DNA of 38,408 nucleotides from an uncultured Spirochaetales bacterium (GCA_945932505.1 CAMEQB010000004.1:1-38408), one strand, 5' to 3'. Shown: positions 19,068 to 29,233, counted from the stretch's first letter. The notes: a model not told the origin generated them from the sequence alone. Translations and numbers: made by a program.

Positions 19068-19952
19068 TCAGACCAAGCCTTCCTTATGATACTTGCTGAT
19101 AGTATCAATGACTTCTTCTCCGATTCTGAGAAGGTTCTCTTCACTGTTGGCACCTACATGAGGAGTAAATGTTACATTTGTGCATCCAAAGAGAGGGTTC
19201 TCTTCTCTTACTGGAGGTTCTGATGAGTATACATCAGTACAGAACCAAGAAAGATCTCCATTCTTTAGAGCCTCTGCAACGTCTTTTTCATCTACACACT
19301 TACCACGACCTGTGTTGATGATGACAGGCTTCTTTGTCATCTTTGCGATAAGATCTTTGTTGACCATCTTATCTGTTTCCGGAGTATAAGGAAGGTGCAT
19401 TGAAATGTAGTCTGCATCCTTGACTGCATCTTCAAGGCTCATCATCTCTGCAAGATCTGACTTCTCTACATATTTATCATATGCAACAACCTTCATACCG
19501 AAGGCATGAGCTCTCTCAGCAACCTTTCTTGCAATATTTCCGATGCCCAAAAGACAAAGTGTCTTTCCATAAAGCTCATGTCTCTTTGTCTTCTTAGCCC
19601 ACTCGCCGTTCTTCATAGTACTGTCATAGAAGCAAAGATTATTTGGTGTGCTGAGCATAAGGCAGAAAGCAAGCTCTGCAACAGCAACAGCTGATGACTT
19701 AGGTGTATTTGTAGCAACAATTCCCTTTTCCTTACAGTAAGGGATATCAATATTATCCATACCGACACCGCCACGGATGATAAGCTTCATATTCTTGGCT
19801 TTGTCAATATACTCTTTTGTAGCCTTTGTCTTACTGCGGATCAAAACCACATCAGCTTCTCCAAGTCTTTCGATATCTGTTGTGACTTCCCCGAAAACCT
19901 CAAGTTTACCAGGAAGAGATTTGTCAAATGCATCTGCTATAAGAATAAGCAT
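19068..19952 (-). CDS. D-3-phosphoglycerate dehydrogenase-like 2-hydroxyacid dehydrogenase
   Basis: IIRGGVGMDNIDIPYCKEKGI, LCLLGIGNIARKVAERAHAFGMKVVAYD, FTPHVGANSEEN. SD AAGGAG precedes ATG 19952. Confidence 0.92.
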   Translation of the reverse strand: MLILIADAFDKSLPGKLEVFGEVTTDIERLGEADVVLIRSKTKATKEYIDKAKNMKLIIRGGVGMDNIDIPYCKEKGIVATNTPKSSAVAVAELAFCLMLSTPNNLCFYDSTMKNGEWAKKTKRHELYGKTLCLLGIGNIARKVAERAHAFGMKVVAYDKYVEKSDLAEMMSLEDAVKDADYISMHLPYTPETDKMVNKDLIAKMTKKPVIINTGRGKCVDEKDVAEALKNGDLSWFCTDVYSSEPPVREENPLFGCTNVTFTPHVGANSEENLLRIGEEVIDTISKYHKEGLV

Positions 19953-19990
19953 GGGATACTCCTTTTCCCCGTATTTGCGGGTTTGTTTAG

Positions 19991-20019
19991 AGTATCCCAC
20001 CACTTTTATAATATGTCAA
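19991..20019 (-). promoter_or_regulatory. sigma70-type promoter of the phosphoglycerate-dehydrogenase/lrp unit
   Basis: Minus strand TTGACA-N17-GATACT. Confidence 0.65.
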
Positions 20020-20089
20020 ATTTTTTCTTTAAAAACATCTGAAATCAGAGGTTTTAAGAGTTAAAGTTGCGTAAATCCCAACGTTTCAG

Positions 20090-22213
20090 TTATAGTGCTT
20101 CCATTTCCTTAATATGCATCTGCAATTTACCTACTCCTTTCCACCAGTTTGTCTCAGGTGAAAATACAATAGAAACATGCCTTCCTACTGTATATTCAGA
20201 GTTATTTCTGGCATCCCACCAGACGCTGGGCCAAGCGTTTTCGCCATAGCGGATAGTGAAACGCATATACTTCGGGTTGTTGGCCACACAATATGCTTCT
20301 TCTATGACGCCATCCGGGATATAGAACAAAAGTTCTTCATTCTCCTGTCCGAATGGTTCAAATAACTCGTTTGTCTTCCATACGTTTTCATTCATAAATT
20401 CTTTAGGAATCTGGGCGTCTACTTCTATCTCAATATCCTCTTGGTTAATTTCAGGGAGAGTGGACATATACTCCTCGAAGGATGAAATAAGCTCTTCTTT
20501 TTTCTCTTCATCACTTCTAAAGCCTGCAGCAAATCTGTGTCCGCCATAGTCTTCAAATAGATAAGAAAAATTAGATAGAAATTCCCGTGCATTCCAGGGT
20601 TCTGTGCATCTCATACTTCCCACAATCTTTCCATCTACTCCCGCCATTACTATGACAGGGATCTTTTTATCGTTGGAAAGCCTGCTGGCTATGCTTCCAG
20701 TCAGTCCTCTTGGAACGTCTGGATCATCAATAATGATAATCTTTCCATCATTCTTTATTAAGGACTCTTCAGCTTTTATGGAGACTTTCTCCATTATCTC
20801 TTCTTCGCTCTTCTGTCTCTGCTGGTTCATATCCAAGAGTCTCAGGGAAAGCTCCTCGATTACTCCCGGATCATCAGAAATCAAAAGTTCCAAAGCTTCC
20901 TCTGGCTTACCCATTCTTCCTGCAGCATTCAATACAGGAGCAATTTTGAAAGATACATTCACACTTGATATAGGCTTCGATATCAAGTTCTGTTTTGCAA
21001 TAAGATACTGTAGGCAAGAGAGTGGTGTGCGACTCATAAGCTTCAAGCCTTTCTTTACAATGAGCCTATTTTCATCCTTCATAGGCATCAGGTCTGAAAT
21101 CGTTCCTATAGCCTCCAACTGCTGAATATCTTCAAAGTTCTTTGTAAGCTCCGGAAAAGAATAGATAGATGAAGATTTGAAAAGCGATATCAGAGTCTCC
21201 ATCTCTTTATTGGAAGAAGCGTATTTTGCAGCCCTACTATATACAGATAGGTCAAAAAGACTCTTTCCCCTGGTCTTAGGCATAACCTTCTCCATCTGTG
21301 GCCTGAAGTCTTCAAGAGAAATATCTACATTCTTTCCGAAGGCTCTTCTAAGTAGAGATAGCTCTGTATCTTTGTCCAATACCACTATTGGTAGCTGACA
21401 AGAGAGGAATGGAAGCAGCCTTGATTGAGAAAGTGAGTTTCTTCCATCCTCAAGAAACTCGTCTGAGCATGTATCTACTACAACAAGATTCTCCAATTTC
21501 GCCCCTGTAACTCTTATTGTGCCGTTACCAGGCTCAGCGTGAAGAAGAATAAGAGATGAGTTCCATAAGGGAGTGGATGCAAAATGAAGAGCCCAACACA
21601 ACTTTGCAGCCACAGCGCAACCAGCCAAATGAGGAAATGGATAACCTGATCCCTCGATTTTCGGGTCGAAGATAGCTTCTGCAGGAGGAAGCCTATCTCC
21701 TGGAATATGATGGTCTAGGACTATAACGCTTACTCCAGCCTTTTCAAGTCTTTTTATCTCTTCTATTGCAGATATACCGTTGTCTACAGTTATTACAAGC
21801 GTTACCCCTGACTCCAGTATTTCATCTACAGCATCATCCGTGAGGCCGTAGCTCTCGTCTCCATGAGGTAGACGCCAACTAACATTCTTGGCCCCAAGTT
21901 TTCTAAGAGTCCTGATCATAATGGCTGTACTAGTTACGCCGTCTACGTCTCTATCGCCGAAAATCAGAATCTTCTCCTGCTCTTTTCCATCCTCTTCATC
22001 CAAGGCTTCCTGTATTCTCTCCACTGCTGTATATACATCATCTACAGTAAATGGACTATGTTGATAGAGAATATCATCCTCAAGAGAGTACATCACCTCT
22101 TCTTCAGGCATCTCTCTCCTTGCCATAATTGTAGAAGCCAAAATAGGAAGGCCAAATCGCTCGCTGAGGGCCCTTGCCCTAGATGAGTCGTACTTTTTAA
22201 TCCTTACTTTCAT
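20090..22213 (-). CDS. recJ: Single-stranded-DNA-specific exonuclease RecJ
   Basis: ILIFGDRDVDGVTST (DHH motif I), VLDHHIPG, LNAAGRMGKPEEAL, GGHRFAAGF. Confidence 0.93.
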   Translation of the reverse strand: MKVRIKKYDSSRARALSERFGLPILASTIMARREMPEEEVMYSLEDDILYQHSPFTVDDVYTAVERIQEALDEEDGKEQEKILIFGDRDVDGVTSTAIMIRTLRKLGAKNVSWRLPHGDESYGLTDDAVDEILESGVTLVITVDNGISAIEEIKRLEKAGVSVIVLDHHIPGDRLPPAEAIFDPKIEGSGYPFPHLAGCAVAAKLCWALHFASTPLWNSSLILLHAEPGNGTIRVTGAKLENLVVVDTCSDEFLEDGRNSLSQSRLLPFLSCQLPIVVLDKDTELSLLRRAFGKNVDISLEDFRPQMEKVMPKTRGKSLFDLSVYSRAAKYASSNKEMETLISLFKSSSIYSFPELTKNFEDIQQLEAIGTISDLMPMKDENRLIVKKGLKLMSRTPLSCLQYLIAKQNLISKPISSVNVSFKIAPVLNAAGRMGKPEEALELLISDDPGVIEELSLRLLDMNQQRQKSEEEIMEKVSIKAEESLIKNDGKIIIIDDPDVPRGLTGSIASRLSNDKKIPVIVMAGVDGKIVGSMRCTEPWNAREFLSNFSYLFEDYGGHRFAAGFRSDEEKKEELISSFEEYMSTLPEINQEDIEIEVDAQIPKEFMNENVWKTNELFEPFGQENEELLFYIPDGVIEEAYCVANNPKYMRFTIRYGENAWPSVWWDARNNSEYTVGRHVSIVFSPETNWWKGVGKLQMHIKEMEAL

Positions 22214-22229
22214 ATATATTCACATTTCC

Positions 22230-22961
22230 TTACAATATCAGCCCCGTTTCCAGCACATTCAGGCGGACGGGGAATGAATGCTTTAAAGTCCTTAAAAGAT
22301 AACGGAATATGCGCCTAGCCATTTCATCGCTTATCCTTATCTCTCCAGCCTCCTTTAAAGAACATTCATATATTCGGGCAAGATACTTTCTTGCATTGGG
22401 GGGAAGAATCATCTCTCCTCCCATTTCGTCGCAGTCACTGCAGACAGCAGCACCCAAAGACAGAGAATACCCCAAGACCTCGTCGTCTCTATATTCCCTC
22501 AAACACTCGGGACAGTTTTTCCAATCTCCTCCCAGGCTTTGGGAACGAAGGTAATGTACAATAAAATAAATACCCCCTCGGTCTCTCTCCCCACTCTCCA
22601 CTTCATCAAGAGTACCTGCAAAAAGATTATAGATGTATGCATCTACACTTCTTCCTTTGATTATCATCTCAGAAAACAAAGACAGAGCGATAGTCTTTTC
22701 CAAGCTCTCCCTTATTTTCTCATGAAAGGAAAGTGTATCTACATCTTTAAGTGTTATCTTTCCATTTTCAGTACGCCTTGAAAGAGAAAAAACACCCTCA
22801 GTGAACACAGAGGCCCTTACGGCCTTGGAACTCTTTCTTACCCCATATACATAGACTTCAAGAACACCCATATCGGGAGTAAGGATTCTGATGACAACGT
22901 CATTATCTTTGGCATTGTCTTTTTTCAGAACTATCCCCAGTGTCTTAAAGTCTCTTTCCAT
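22230..22961 (-). CDS. recO: DNA repair protein RecO
   Basis: GIVLKKDNAKDNDVVIRILTPDMGVLEVYVYGVRKSS OB-fold start, zinc-binding CPECLREY...CSDC. Confidence 0.9.
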   Translation of the reverse strand: MERDFKTLGIVLKKDNAKDNDVVIRILTPDMGVLEVYVYGVRKSSKAVRASVFTEGVFSLSRRTENGKITLKDVDTLSFHEKIRESLEKTIALSLFSEMIIKGRSVDAYIYNLFAGTLDEVESGERDRGGIYFIVHYLRSQSLGGDWKNCPECLREYRDDEVLGYSLSLGAAVCSDCDEMGGEMILPPNARKYLARIYECSLKEAGEIRISDEMARRIFRYLLRTLKHSFPVRLNVLETGLIL

Positions 22962-23068
22962 CACTTTACTTTAGCACAATTAACACAGACGACAAAGACA
23001 AATACCCGATTTTCTTTCCCCAATGAGAGTGGAAGAAGAAGAGATGAGATGCTAAACTCCTCATATCT

Positions 23069-24316
23069 ATGAAGAAGTTTTCAGTTCTTATGGTGTTGTT
23101 CATATTAATACTTGGACTCTACGGAGGAGAGGCCACTCCCCCACTTTTCGATATAGATAAAGAGCTGGATTCTTTTAAAACGAGTGAAGTCACTGAAGAA
23201 GAAAGAGAAAAATACAATGATATGGAGTTTTACCTTATTACTGGAGGACCTGGGTCTCTTGTTTGGGAAAACTTCGGCCATAGTGCGATACTATTCACAT
23301 CTCCAGATTCATTCCCTATAGCCTACGATTGGGGAATCTTTACCTTCGACGACTCTTTTTTCGTCAACTTCGCTTTCGGTCGCCTATACTACGAGGCTTG
23401 GGCTACATATGGGGAGTATAGGATAGAGTCATTGATTGCCGACGACAGAAGCGTCAGGGCACTTAAACTTGAACTAGATGAAAACCAAAAGAAGAATCTT
23501 CTATCATTTCTCATATACTCCACTAAAGAAGAAAATAAGACTTATTTATATGACTACTTTAGGGATAACTGTGCCACAAGACCTAGAGACATCTACTCTT
23601 GGCTCACGGGTGGAGAGTTTGAAGAGAAGTTAAAATCAACGCCATCAGAAGAGACTCTAAGGGAAACAGTGGAACGACACTTATCACTATCAACATTTCC
23701 GGTTGCTTGGACAATAAGCTATCTTCTTGGTCCTGATACAGATAAAGAAGAGACCATGTGGGAGGCCTGTTTCCTTCCTTCCACACTTAACGCGTGCATA
23801 AAAGAGTATCAAGAGAGCGAGGATGATATCATTTATTCCTCCGAGAGCAGAAAATCTGTTCCAGAGAAATGGAGTCTGAAAACAAGATCTATTCTCATGG
23901 GCCTGATACTTATTGCAATATCTCTTCTCCCTCTCACTAAAAAAAGATGGGTAGAAAGGATCAGCGATATTATTCTTGGAATAATCTACTTATTCTTCGC
24001 TGTCCTTTCCCTCGTCCTATTGTTCTTTATGCTCTTTACTATACACAACGTGACAAAGGGAAACGTAAACTTTCTCCTTATTTCTCCACTCTGCCTTGTC
24101 TCTTCTTTTCTTCATTTTGCTTCCCTATCAAAGAAAAGAAAGAATAAAGCGTTACTCATAAACTCAGGAACAATGCTAGCCTTGGCACTAATTGTATTAG
24201 TATTAAGGCTTATTATCCCTTCTTTCATACAAGACTCATATGCAGTATTCATTCCTGCAATAATGCTATATGCGTCGGAGGCTTTTGTAAGCTACAAGTG
24301 CATGACGAAGAAATAA
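23069..24316 (+). CDS. DUF4105 / Lnb N-terminal periplasmic domain protein with C-terminal transmembrane region
   Basis: Signal peptide; NFGHSAILF, FAFGRLYYEAWATYGEYRIESLI, FRDNCATRPRDIYSWL. Several hydrophobic helices after residue ~270. Confidence 0.82.
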   Translation: MKKFSVLMVLFILILGLYGGEATPPLFDIDKELDSFKTSEVTEEEREKYNDMEFYLITGGPGSLVWENFGHSAILFTSPDSFPIAYDWGIFTFDDSFFVNFAFGRLYYEAWATYGEYRIESLIADDRSVRALKLELDENQKKNLLSFLIYSTKEENKTYLYDYFRDNCATRPRDIYSWLTGGEFEEKLKSTPSEETLRETVERHLSLSTFPVAWTISYLLGPDTDKEETMWEACFLPSTLNACIKEYQESEDDIIYSSESRKSVPEKWSLKTRSILMGLILIAISLLPLTKKRWVERISDIILGIIYLFFAVLSLVLLFFMLFTIHNVTKGNVNFLLISPLCLVSSFLHFASLSKKRKNKALLINSGTMLALALIVLVLRLIIPSFIQDSYAVFIPAIMLYASEAFVSYKCMTKK

Positions 24317-24317
24317 A

Positions 24318-24345
24318 GGACAGGAAGAAAATATCCCCCCTGTCC
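24318..24345 (-). terminator. Terminator of carbamate kinase gene
   Basis: Minus strand GGACAGG-(14 nt)-CCTGTCC followed by TTTATTTC. Confidence 0.55.
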
Positions 24346-24369
24346 CAAAACTATGTGCATATATTGTTG

Positions 24370-25314
24370 TCAATTCTGAATCTTTGTTCCCTGGTCTCCA
24401 TATACAGCGTCATAGAGATGCTCAGGATCAGTAACGATTCCCATGTTTCCTGTGGAGTCTACAAAGTCCACCAAAGCCTGGATCTTTGGAAGCATAGATC
24501 CTGGAGCAAAGTGACCTTCCTTAATATATTCCCTAGCTTCATCAGTTGTAATGGAATCAAGCTTCTTCTCATCGCTCTTACCATAGTTGAGGCACACCTT
24601 CGGAACTGCTGTGGATATGACGAACATATCTGCATTAAGATCCTTTGCAAGCATTGCAGCAGCCAAGTCCTTGTCTATGACGGCCTCCATGCCCTTTAAG
24701 TATCCATTCTCATCCTTGACGACAGGAATACCACCGCCGCCAGCAGCGATAACGATGATGCCATTGTCCAAGAGGCACTTTATTGTCTCAAGCTCGATAA
24801 TTGAAACAGGCTTAGGGGATGCAACTACTCTTCTCCAGCCTCTTCCTGCATCCTCCACTACGCTCCAGCCATCTTTTTCCTTTCTTTCCATAGCATCTGC
24901 TTCACTCATAAAGGATCCGATAGGCTTAGTAGGCTTCTGGAATGAAGGGTCGTCAGCCTTTACTTCAACTTGAGTGACGACAGTGGCGATGTTCTTCTTC
25001 AATCCGTCAGCCACCATCTGATTGTCCAATGCCATCTGCAGTTGATATCCAATAGCACCCTGGGTATCTGCAACACAGGAATCCAAAGGAACAGTGTGAA
25101 GCTGCTTCTGTGCAAGCTCGGCTCTTCTCAGAATATATCCGACCTGTGGACCATTTCCATGTGCAATTACAACTCTGTTTCCAGCCTGCACAAGGCGTGC
25201 TATATGCTTTGCTGTCTTATTGGCAGCATCATACTGACTCTGTACTGTTACGTGTTTGGAATCCTCGATGAGAGAGTTTCCACCAATGGCTATTACAATA
25301 AGTTTACTATCCAT
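24370..25314 (-). CDS. arcC: Carbamate kinase
   Basis: KLIVIAIGGNSLIE, VIAHGNGPQVGYILRRAEL, GWRRVVASPKP, VIAAGGGGIPVV. SD GAGGAAA precedes ATG 25314. Confidence 0.96.
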   Translation of the reverse strand: MDSKLIVIAIGGNSLIEDSKHVTVQSQYDAANKTAKHIARLVQAGNRVVIAHGNGPQVGYILRRAELAQKQLHTVPLDSCVADTQGAIGYQLQMALDNQMVADGLKKNIATVVTQVEVKADDPSFQKPTKPIGSFMSEADAMERKEKDGWSVVEDAGRGWRRVVASPKPVSIIELETIKCLLDNGIIVIAAGGGGIPVVKDENGYLKGMEAVIDKDLAAAMLAKDLNADMFVISTAVPKVCLNYGKSDEKKLDSITTDEAREYIKEGHFAPGSMLPKIQALVDFVDSTGNMGIVTDPEHLYDAVYGDQGTKIQN

Positions 25315-25346
25315 TTTTGATTTCCTCACGTTTAGAGGTTAACACG

Positions 25347-25366
25347 AATGCAACAAAATGCAACAA
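25347..25366. repeat. Perfect tandem duplication of a 10-mer, AATGCAACAA x2
   Basis: aatgcaacaaaatgcaacaa read directly, just upstream of arcC. Confidence 0.85.
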
Positions 25367-25529
25367 CTTTCTTTCACGATTTACATTAATTCCATAAAAC
25401 CAAAAGCGACAATCCCAGCTATAGATTTAAAATAAGAAAAGGAAGAAAATAAGTAGATGGTGTTTTTTCCATTCCATCTTCTTTCTAGTAAGGATTTTTA
25501 CTATTATATTCAATGATAGGAAATGTAGA

Positions 25530-28004
25530 ATGAACGAAAATAAAAATGAAATAAACGTTACATCAGCTCCTGTGTTGGCTTTGACGGAGAGACCTCTCTT
25601 TCCTGAAACCTTCACTACCCTGATGATTGCAAGGCCTGAAGATACAAAAGCCATCAATTATGCCATTGAAAAGAATGGCGGCATATTCGTGGCTGTATTA
25701 AAGGATGAAAAAGACGGAAGTCTAAAAAAAGTGGGTACACTTGCAAAAGTATCAAAGTTTATCAAGCTTCCAAATAACTGCATACATGTATTTGTATCCA
25801 CTCTTAAAAGAGTAAACATAGACTCATTAGTTACTGAGCCTGAGCCTGTGCAGGCAAATGTCTCCGACCTCATAGATAAGGCAGTCTCTGAAAAAGTGCT
25901 TACACCATATGTCAGAATTCTCAAAGACCTGGTTACATCACTATCTAAGACACAAGTATTCTCCTTCGCTACTGAAGTCAACATCTCCAATTTCAATGAT
26001 GCAGATGCAATCTGTTGGTATGCTGCATCTTCACTTGTCAGTGCACCAAAGGAGTTCTTGGAAGAGATACTTGAATCCACTGATCCGAAGAAGAGAGTAA
26101 ATGACCTTACTTCTTATATCGCTGGAGAAAAAGAAATCCTAGATAAAGAAGAGCAGATCAAGGCTGACTTCATCAACCGCGTAAAAAGTAGAAACAAGGA
26201 AGCAATCCTCCGTGAGCAGATCAGAGTTCTGACTCAGGAACTGAATGGCGTCATGGGTAATAATACTTTTGGGGGCACTCCCACCAAAGGTGATATATTC
26301 CAAAGAGCAGCAACAAAAGAGCTGCCTCAGGAATATAGGGAAGTTGTAGACAGAGAGCTTCAGAAACTCATGAATCTGGATCCAATGAACGCTGAGTATA
26401 TGCTGACAAAAGTCTATGTAGAGACAATCCTTGATCTCCCCTTCTCTTTTGAAGACATTATCCCAGACTACTCCATAACAAAAGTCAAAGAACAACTGGA
26501 GAAGGACCACTACGGCATGAAGGAAGTAAAAGAGAGAATCGTAGAATTCTTGGCTTCCAGACTAAAGGCCCAGAGCACTAAGGGTGCTATAATCTGTCTC
26601 GCAGGCCCTCCGGGAGTAGGAAAGACCAGCGTCGCTTCTTCTATTGCAAAAGCTTTGAACAAAAAATTCTACCGCTTCAGCGTAGGAGGAATGAGAGACG
26701 AAGCTGAAATCAAGGGACACAGAAGAACTTATATAGGAGCCCTTCCTGGAAAACTTATCCAGGCAATAAAGACGGTCAAGACCGTGGATCCTGTAATTCT
26801 AATAGACGAAATCGACAAAATGGGTGAAAGCGTCAACGGGGACCCGGCTTCCGCTCTCTTGGAAGTATTGGATCCTGAGCAGAACGTAAACTTCAGAGAT
26901 CTATATCTGGATCTTCCATACGACCTATCTAAAGTCCTCTTTATCGTAACAGCCAACGACCTCTCAAGAATCCCACGTCCTCTCTATGATAGAATGGAAG
27001 TCATCGAGATGGAGGGATACACACCTCAAGAGAAGATTCATATCGGAAAAGAGTACCTCGTTCCTGACTTGATGAAGAAAAACGGCTTGAAAAAGAGAGA
27101 GTTCAGAATCGACGACAAGACTCTTGGAAGAGTTGCCGAGGAGTATGCCAGAGAAGCTGGAGTCAGACAATACAAGAACCAGCTGGACAAGATAATGAGA
27201 AAAGTCACTCTCAAGATTCTGGAGACACCGGAAGAAGAGATGAAGCTTCCTGTAAAAGTAAGCTCAAAGGACCTCAAGGATTATCTTGGCCTTCCTTTAT
27301 ACCCAGCCGATGACATTAGAGTTGCAGACAGCATAGGCATGGCTATGGGCCTGGCTTGGACAAGTGCAGGAGGAGATGTAATACCTGTGGAGGCTGTAGC
27401 CCTGCCTCAGAAAGGTGAAATGAAGATTACTGGACAGTTGGGAGATGTAATGAAGGAATCTGTCTCCATTGCATTCTCAAGAGTAAAAGAAGAAGCATAC
27501 CTTAGAGGTTTGGATATCTCATTCTTCGAAAACCACTCTGTCCACCTCCACTGCCCTGAAGGAGCAGTACCAAAAGATGGACCAAGTGCCGGTATCACTC
27601 TGTTTACTGCCCTTTGGTCCATGTATAGAGAGGTAGGAGTAAAAGAAAAGCTTGCCATGACAGGAGAACTGACCCTTACAGGAAAGGTAGAGGCAATCGG
27701 AGGATTGAAGGAAAAGATTCTCGGTGCAAGAAGAAACGGAATACAAGAAATCATTATTCCTTTCTCAAATATCAGAGACCTTGAAAAGTTGGATGATGAA
27801 GTAAAGGGTGATGTAGTTTTCCATCCTGTAAAAGATATTCAGGAAGTAATCGCCATTGCCTTCCCTTCAGAATCCACACACAGACTGAGCAAAGAAGAAC
27901 TTGTAAGGCTTGATCAGGAACGTAAGGAAAAGGAGAAGAAAGAGAGAGAAGAAGAGACATTTCTTCAGGCCGAAGCTTTCGGAAAGGCGGTAAAATGGCA
28001 ATAG
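25530..28004 (+). CDS. lon: ATP-dependent protease La (Lon)
   Basis: Walker A GPPGVGKTS, GGMRDEAEIKGHRRTYIGALPGK, catalytic PKDGPSAGITLFTAL. Confidence 0.98.
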   Translation: MNENKNEINVTSAPVLALTERPLFPETFTTLMIARPEDTKAINYAIEKNGGIFVAVLKDEKDGSLKKVGTLAKVSKFIKLPNNCIHVFVSTLKRVNIDSLVTEPEPVQANVSDLIDKAVSEKVLTPYVRILKDLVTSLSKTQVFSFATEVNISNFNDADAICWYAASSLVSAPKEFLEEILESTDPKKRVNDLTSYIAGEKEILDKEEQIKADFINRVKSRNKEAILREQIRVLTQELNGVMGNNTFGGTPTKGDIFQRAATKELPQEYREVVDRELQKLMNLDPMNAEYMLTKVYVETILDLPFSFEDIIPDYSITKVKEQLEKDHYGMKEVKERIVEFLASRLKAQSTKGAIICLAGPPGVGKTSVASSIAKALNKKFYRFSVGGMRDEAEIKGHRRTYIGALPGKLIQAIKTVKTVDPVILIDEIDKMGESVNGDPASALLEVLDPEQNVNFRDLYLDLPYDLSKVLFIVTANDLSRIPRPLYDRMEVIEMEGYTPQEKIHIGKEYLVPDLMKKNGLKKREFRIDDKTLGRVAEEYAREAGVRQYKNQLDKIMRKVTLKILETPEEEMKLPVKVSSKDLKDYLGLPLYPADDIRVADSIGMAMGLAWTSAGGDVIPVEAVALPQKGEMKITGQLGDVMKESVSIAFSRVKEEAYLRGLDISFFENHSVHLHCPEGAVPKDGPSAGITLFTALWSMYREVGVKEKLAMTGELTLTGKVEAIGGLKEKILGARRNGIQEIIIPFSNIRDLEKLDDEVKGDVVFHPVKDIQEVIAIAFPSESTHRLSKEELVRLDQERKEKEKKEREEETFLQAEAFGKAVKWQ

Positions 28005-29227
28005 AGCTTCTTTCACCTGCCGGCAACTACGAGAAACTTGAGACTGCATTTAACTATGGTGCAGATGCAGCATATATGGGAATGACAGAGTTCTCTTTAA
28101 GAGCAAATGCTGGAAACTTCTCACAAGAAGAAGTGGAAAAAGTAAAAGCTCTTAAAGAGAAAACAGGAAAAAAAATCTACTGTACCATGAACATTCTCTT
28201 TAAAGAAAGCCAAATGGAGAAGCTACACTCTATGAAAGACGAGATAGCGTCCTGGCCCTTCGATGCATTTATCGTCTCTGACATAGGAACAGTCCCCTTC
28301 CTGAAGAAGAACTTTCCAGACAAGGCCCTACATCTATCTACACAAGCTTCCTGTATTAACAGTGAAAGTGCCAAGATGTATAAAGACATGGGCTTTGAAA
28401 GAGTAATACTTGGTCGTGAAGCCAGTCTCAGCGATATAAAGAGAATCAAAGACAAAGTTCCTGAATTGGAGTTGGAGGCTTTCGTACATGGTGCCATGTG
28501 TATGTCATACTCGGGCAGATGCATGCTCTCCTCCTTCCTTACAGGAAGAAGCGCAAACAGAGGAGACTGCTCGCATACATGCCGCTGGAACTATAAGATG
28601 TACGCTTTGGAGGAAGAAGAGAGAAAAGGTACATATTTCCCTATTGAAGAGAATGACGACTACACAACGATTCTCTCATCCAAAGACCTATGCATGATCG
28701 ACCATGTAAAAGAGTTGGAGGATGCAGGGCTCTCATCTTTGAAGATCGAAGGCAGAATGAAAAGCGTCTACTACGTTGCAGTAGTTACAAGAGCATATAG
28801 AAAAGCCATCGACGACGACAAAGACAAAGACCTATACAAGAGAGATATTTTCGACGTATCTCACAGGGAATTTACCACAGGTTTCTTCTTTCGTGACGAT
28901 CCAATTGAAGCTAGAGTTGACGATGATGTATCTCGTCCTACAAGCTATGGATACGAACGATCCTATACATTCTTGGGAACAGTCGGAAAGAAAGTCAGAG
29001 ACAGCATTTGGGAGATTGACTGCAGGAATCAGATAAAAAACGGCCAGACATTGGAGTTTATCGGACCCGATGTCCCACTTCTATCTGACTCTAATTTCAA
29101 GATCCTCGATGAAAACGGTTTCCCTCTCTTCAAACTGGACCACATGAAGAAGGGATTGATTCAAACCAACTTACCACTTAAGGAGGGATACATAATCAGA
29201 CGTATCTCTGATCAAAAGTATTTTTAA
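27995..29227 (+). CDS. U32 family peptidase / YegQ-TrhP-like tRNA hydroxylation protein
   Basis: ELLSPAGNYEKLETAFNYGADAAYMG, SGRCMLSSFLTGRSANRGDCSHTCRW, LKIEGRMKSVYYVAVVTRAYR; overlaps the lon 3' end. Confidence 0.92.
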   Translation: MAIELLSPAGNYEKLETAFNYGADAAYMGMTEFSLRANAGNFSQEEVEKVKALKEKTGKKIYCTMNILFKESQMEKLHSMKDEIASWPFDAFIVSDIGTVPFLKKNFPDKALHLSTQASCINSESAKMYKDMGFERVILGREASLSDIKRIKDKVPELELEAFVHGAMCMSYSGRCMLSSFLTGRSANRGDCSHTCRWNYKMYALEEEERKGTYFPIEENDDYTTILSSKDLCMIDHVKELEDAGLSSLKIEGRMKSVYYVAVVTRAYRKAIDDDKDKDLYKRDIFDVSHREFTTGFFFRDDPIEARVDDDVSRPTSYGYERSYTFLGTVGKKVRDSIWEIDCRNQIKNGQTLEFIGPDVPLLSDSNFKILDENGFPLFKLDHMKKGLIQTNLPLKEGYIIRRISDQKYF

Positions 29228-29233
29228 CTTTAA

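Noticed and set aside
17476-25329. Clustered lrp, phosphoglycerate dehydrogenase, DHOD-like and arcC as a possible novel nitrogen or pyrimidine pathway
   Set aside because: The genes fall in separate transcription units with a terminator and unrelated genes (recJ, recO, DUF4105) between them. No evidence of a linked pathway.
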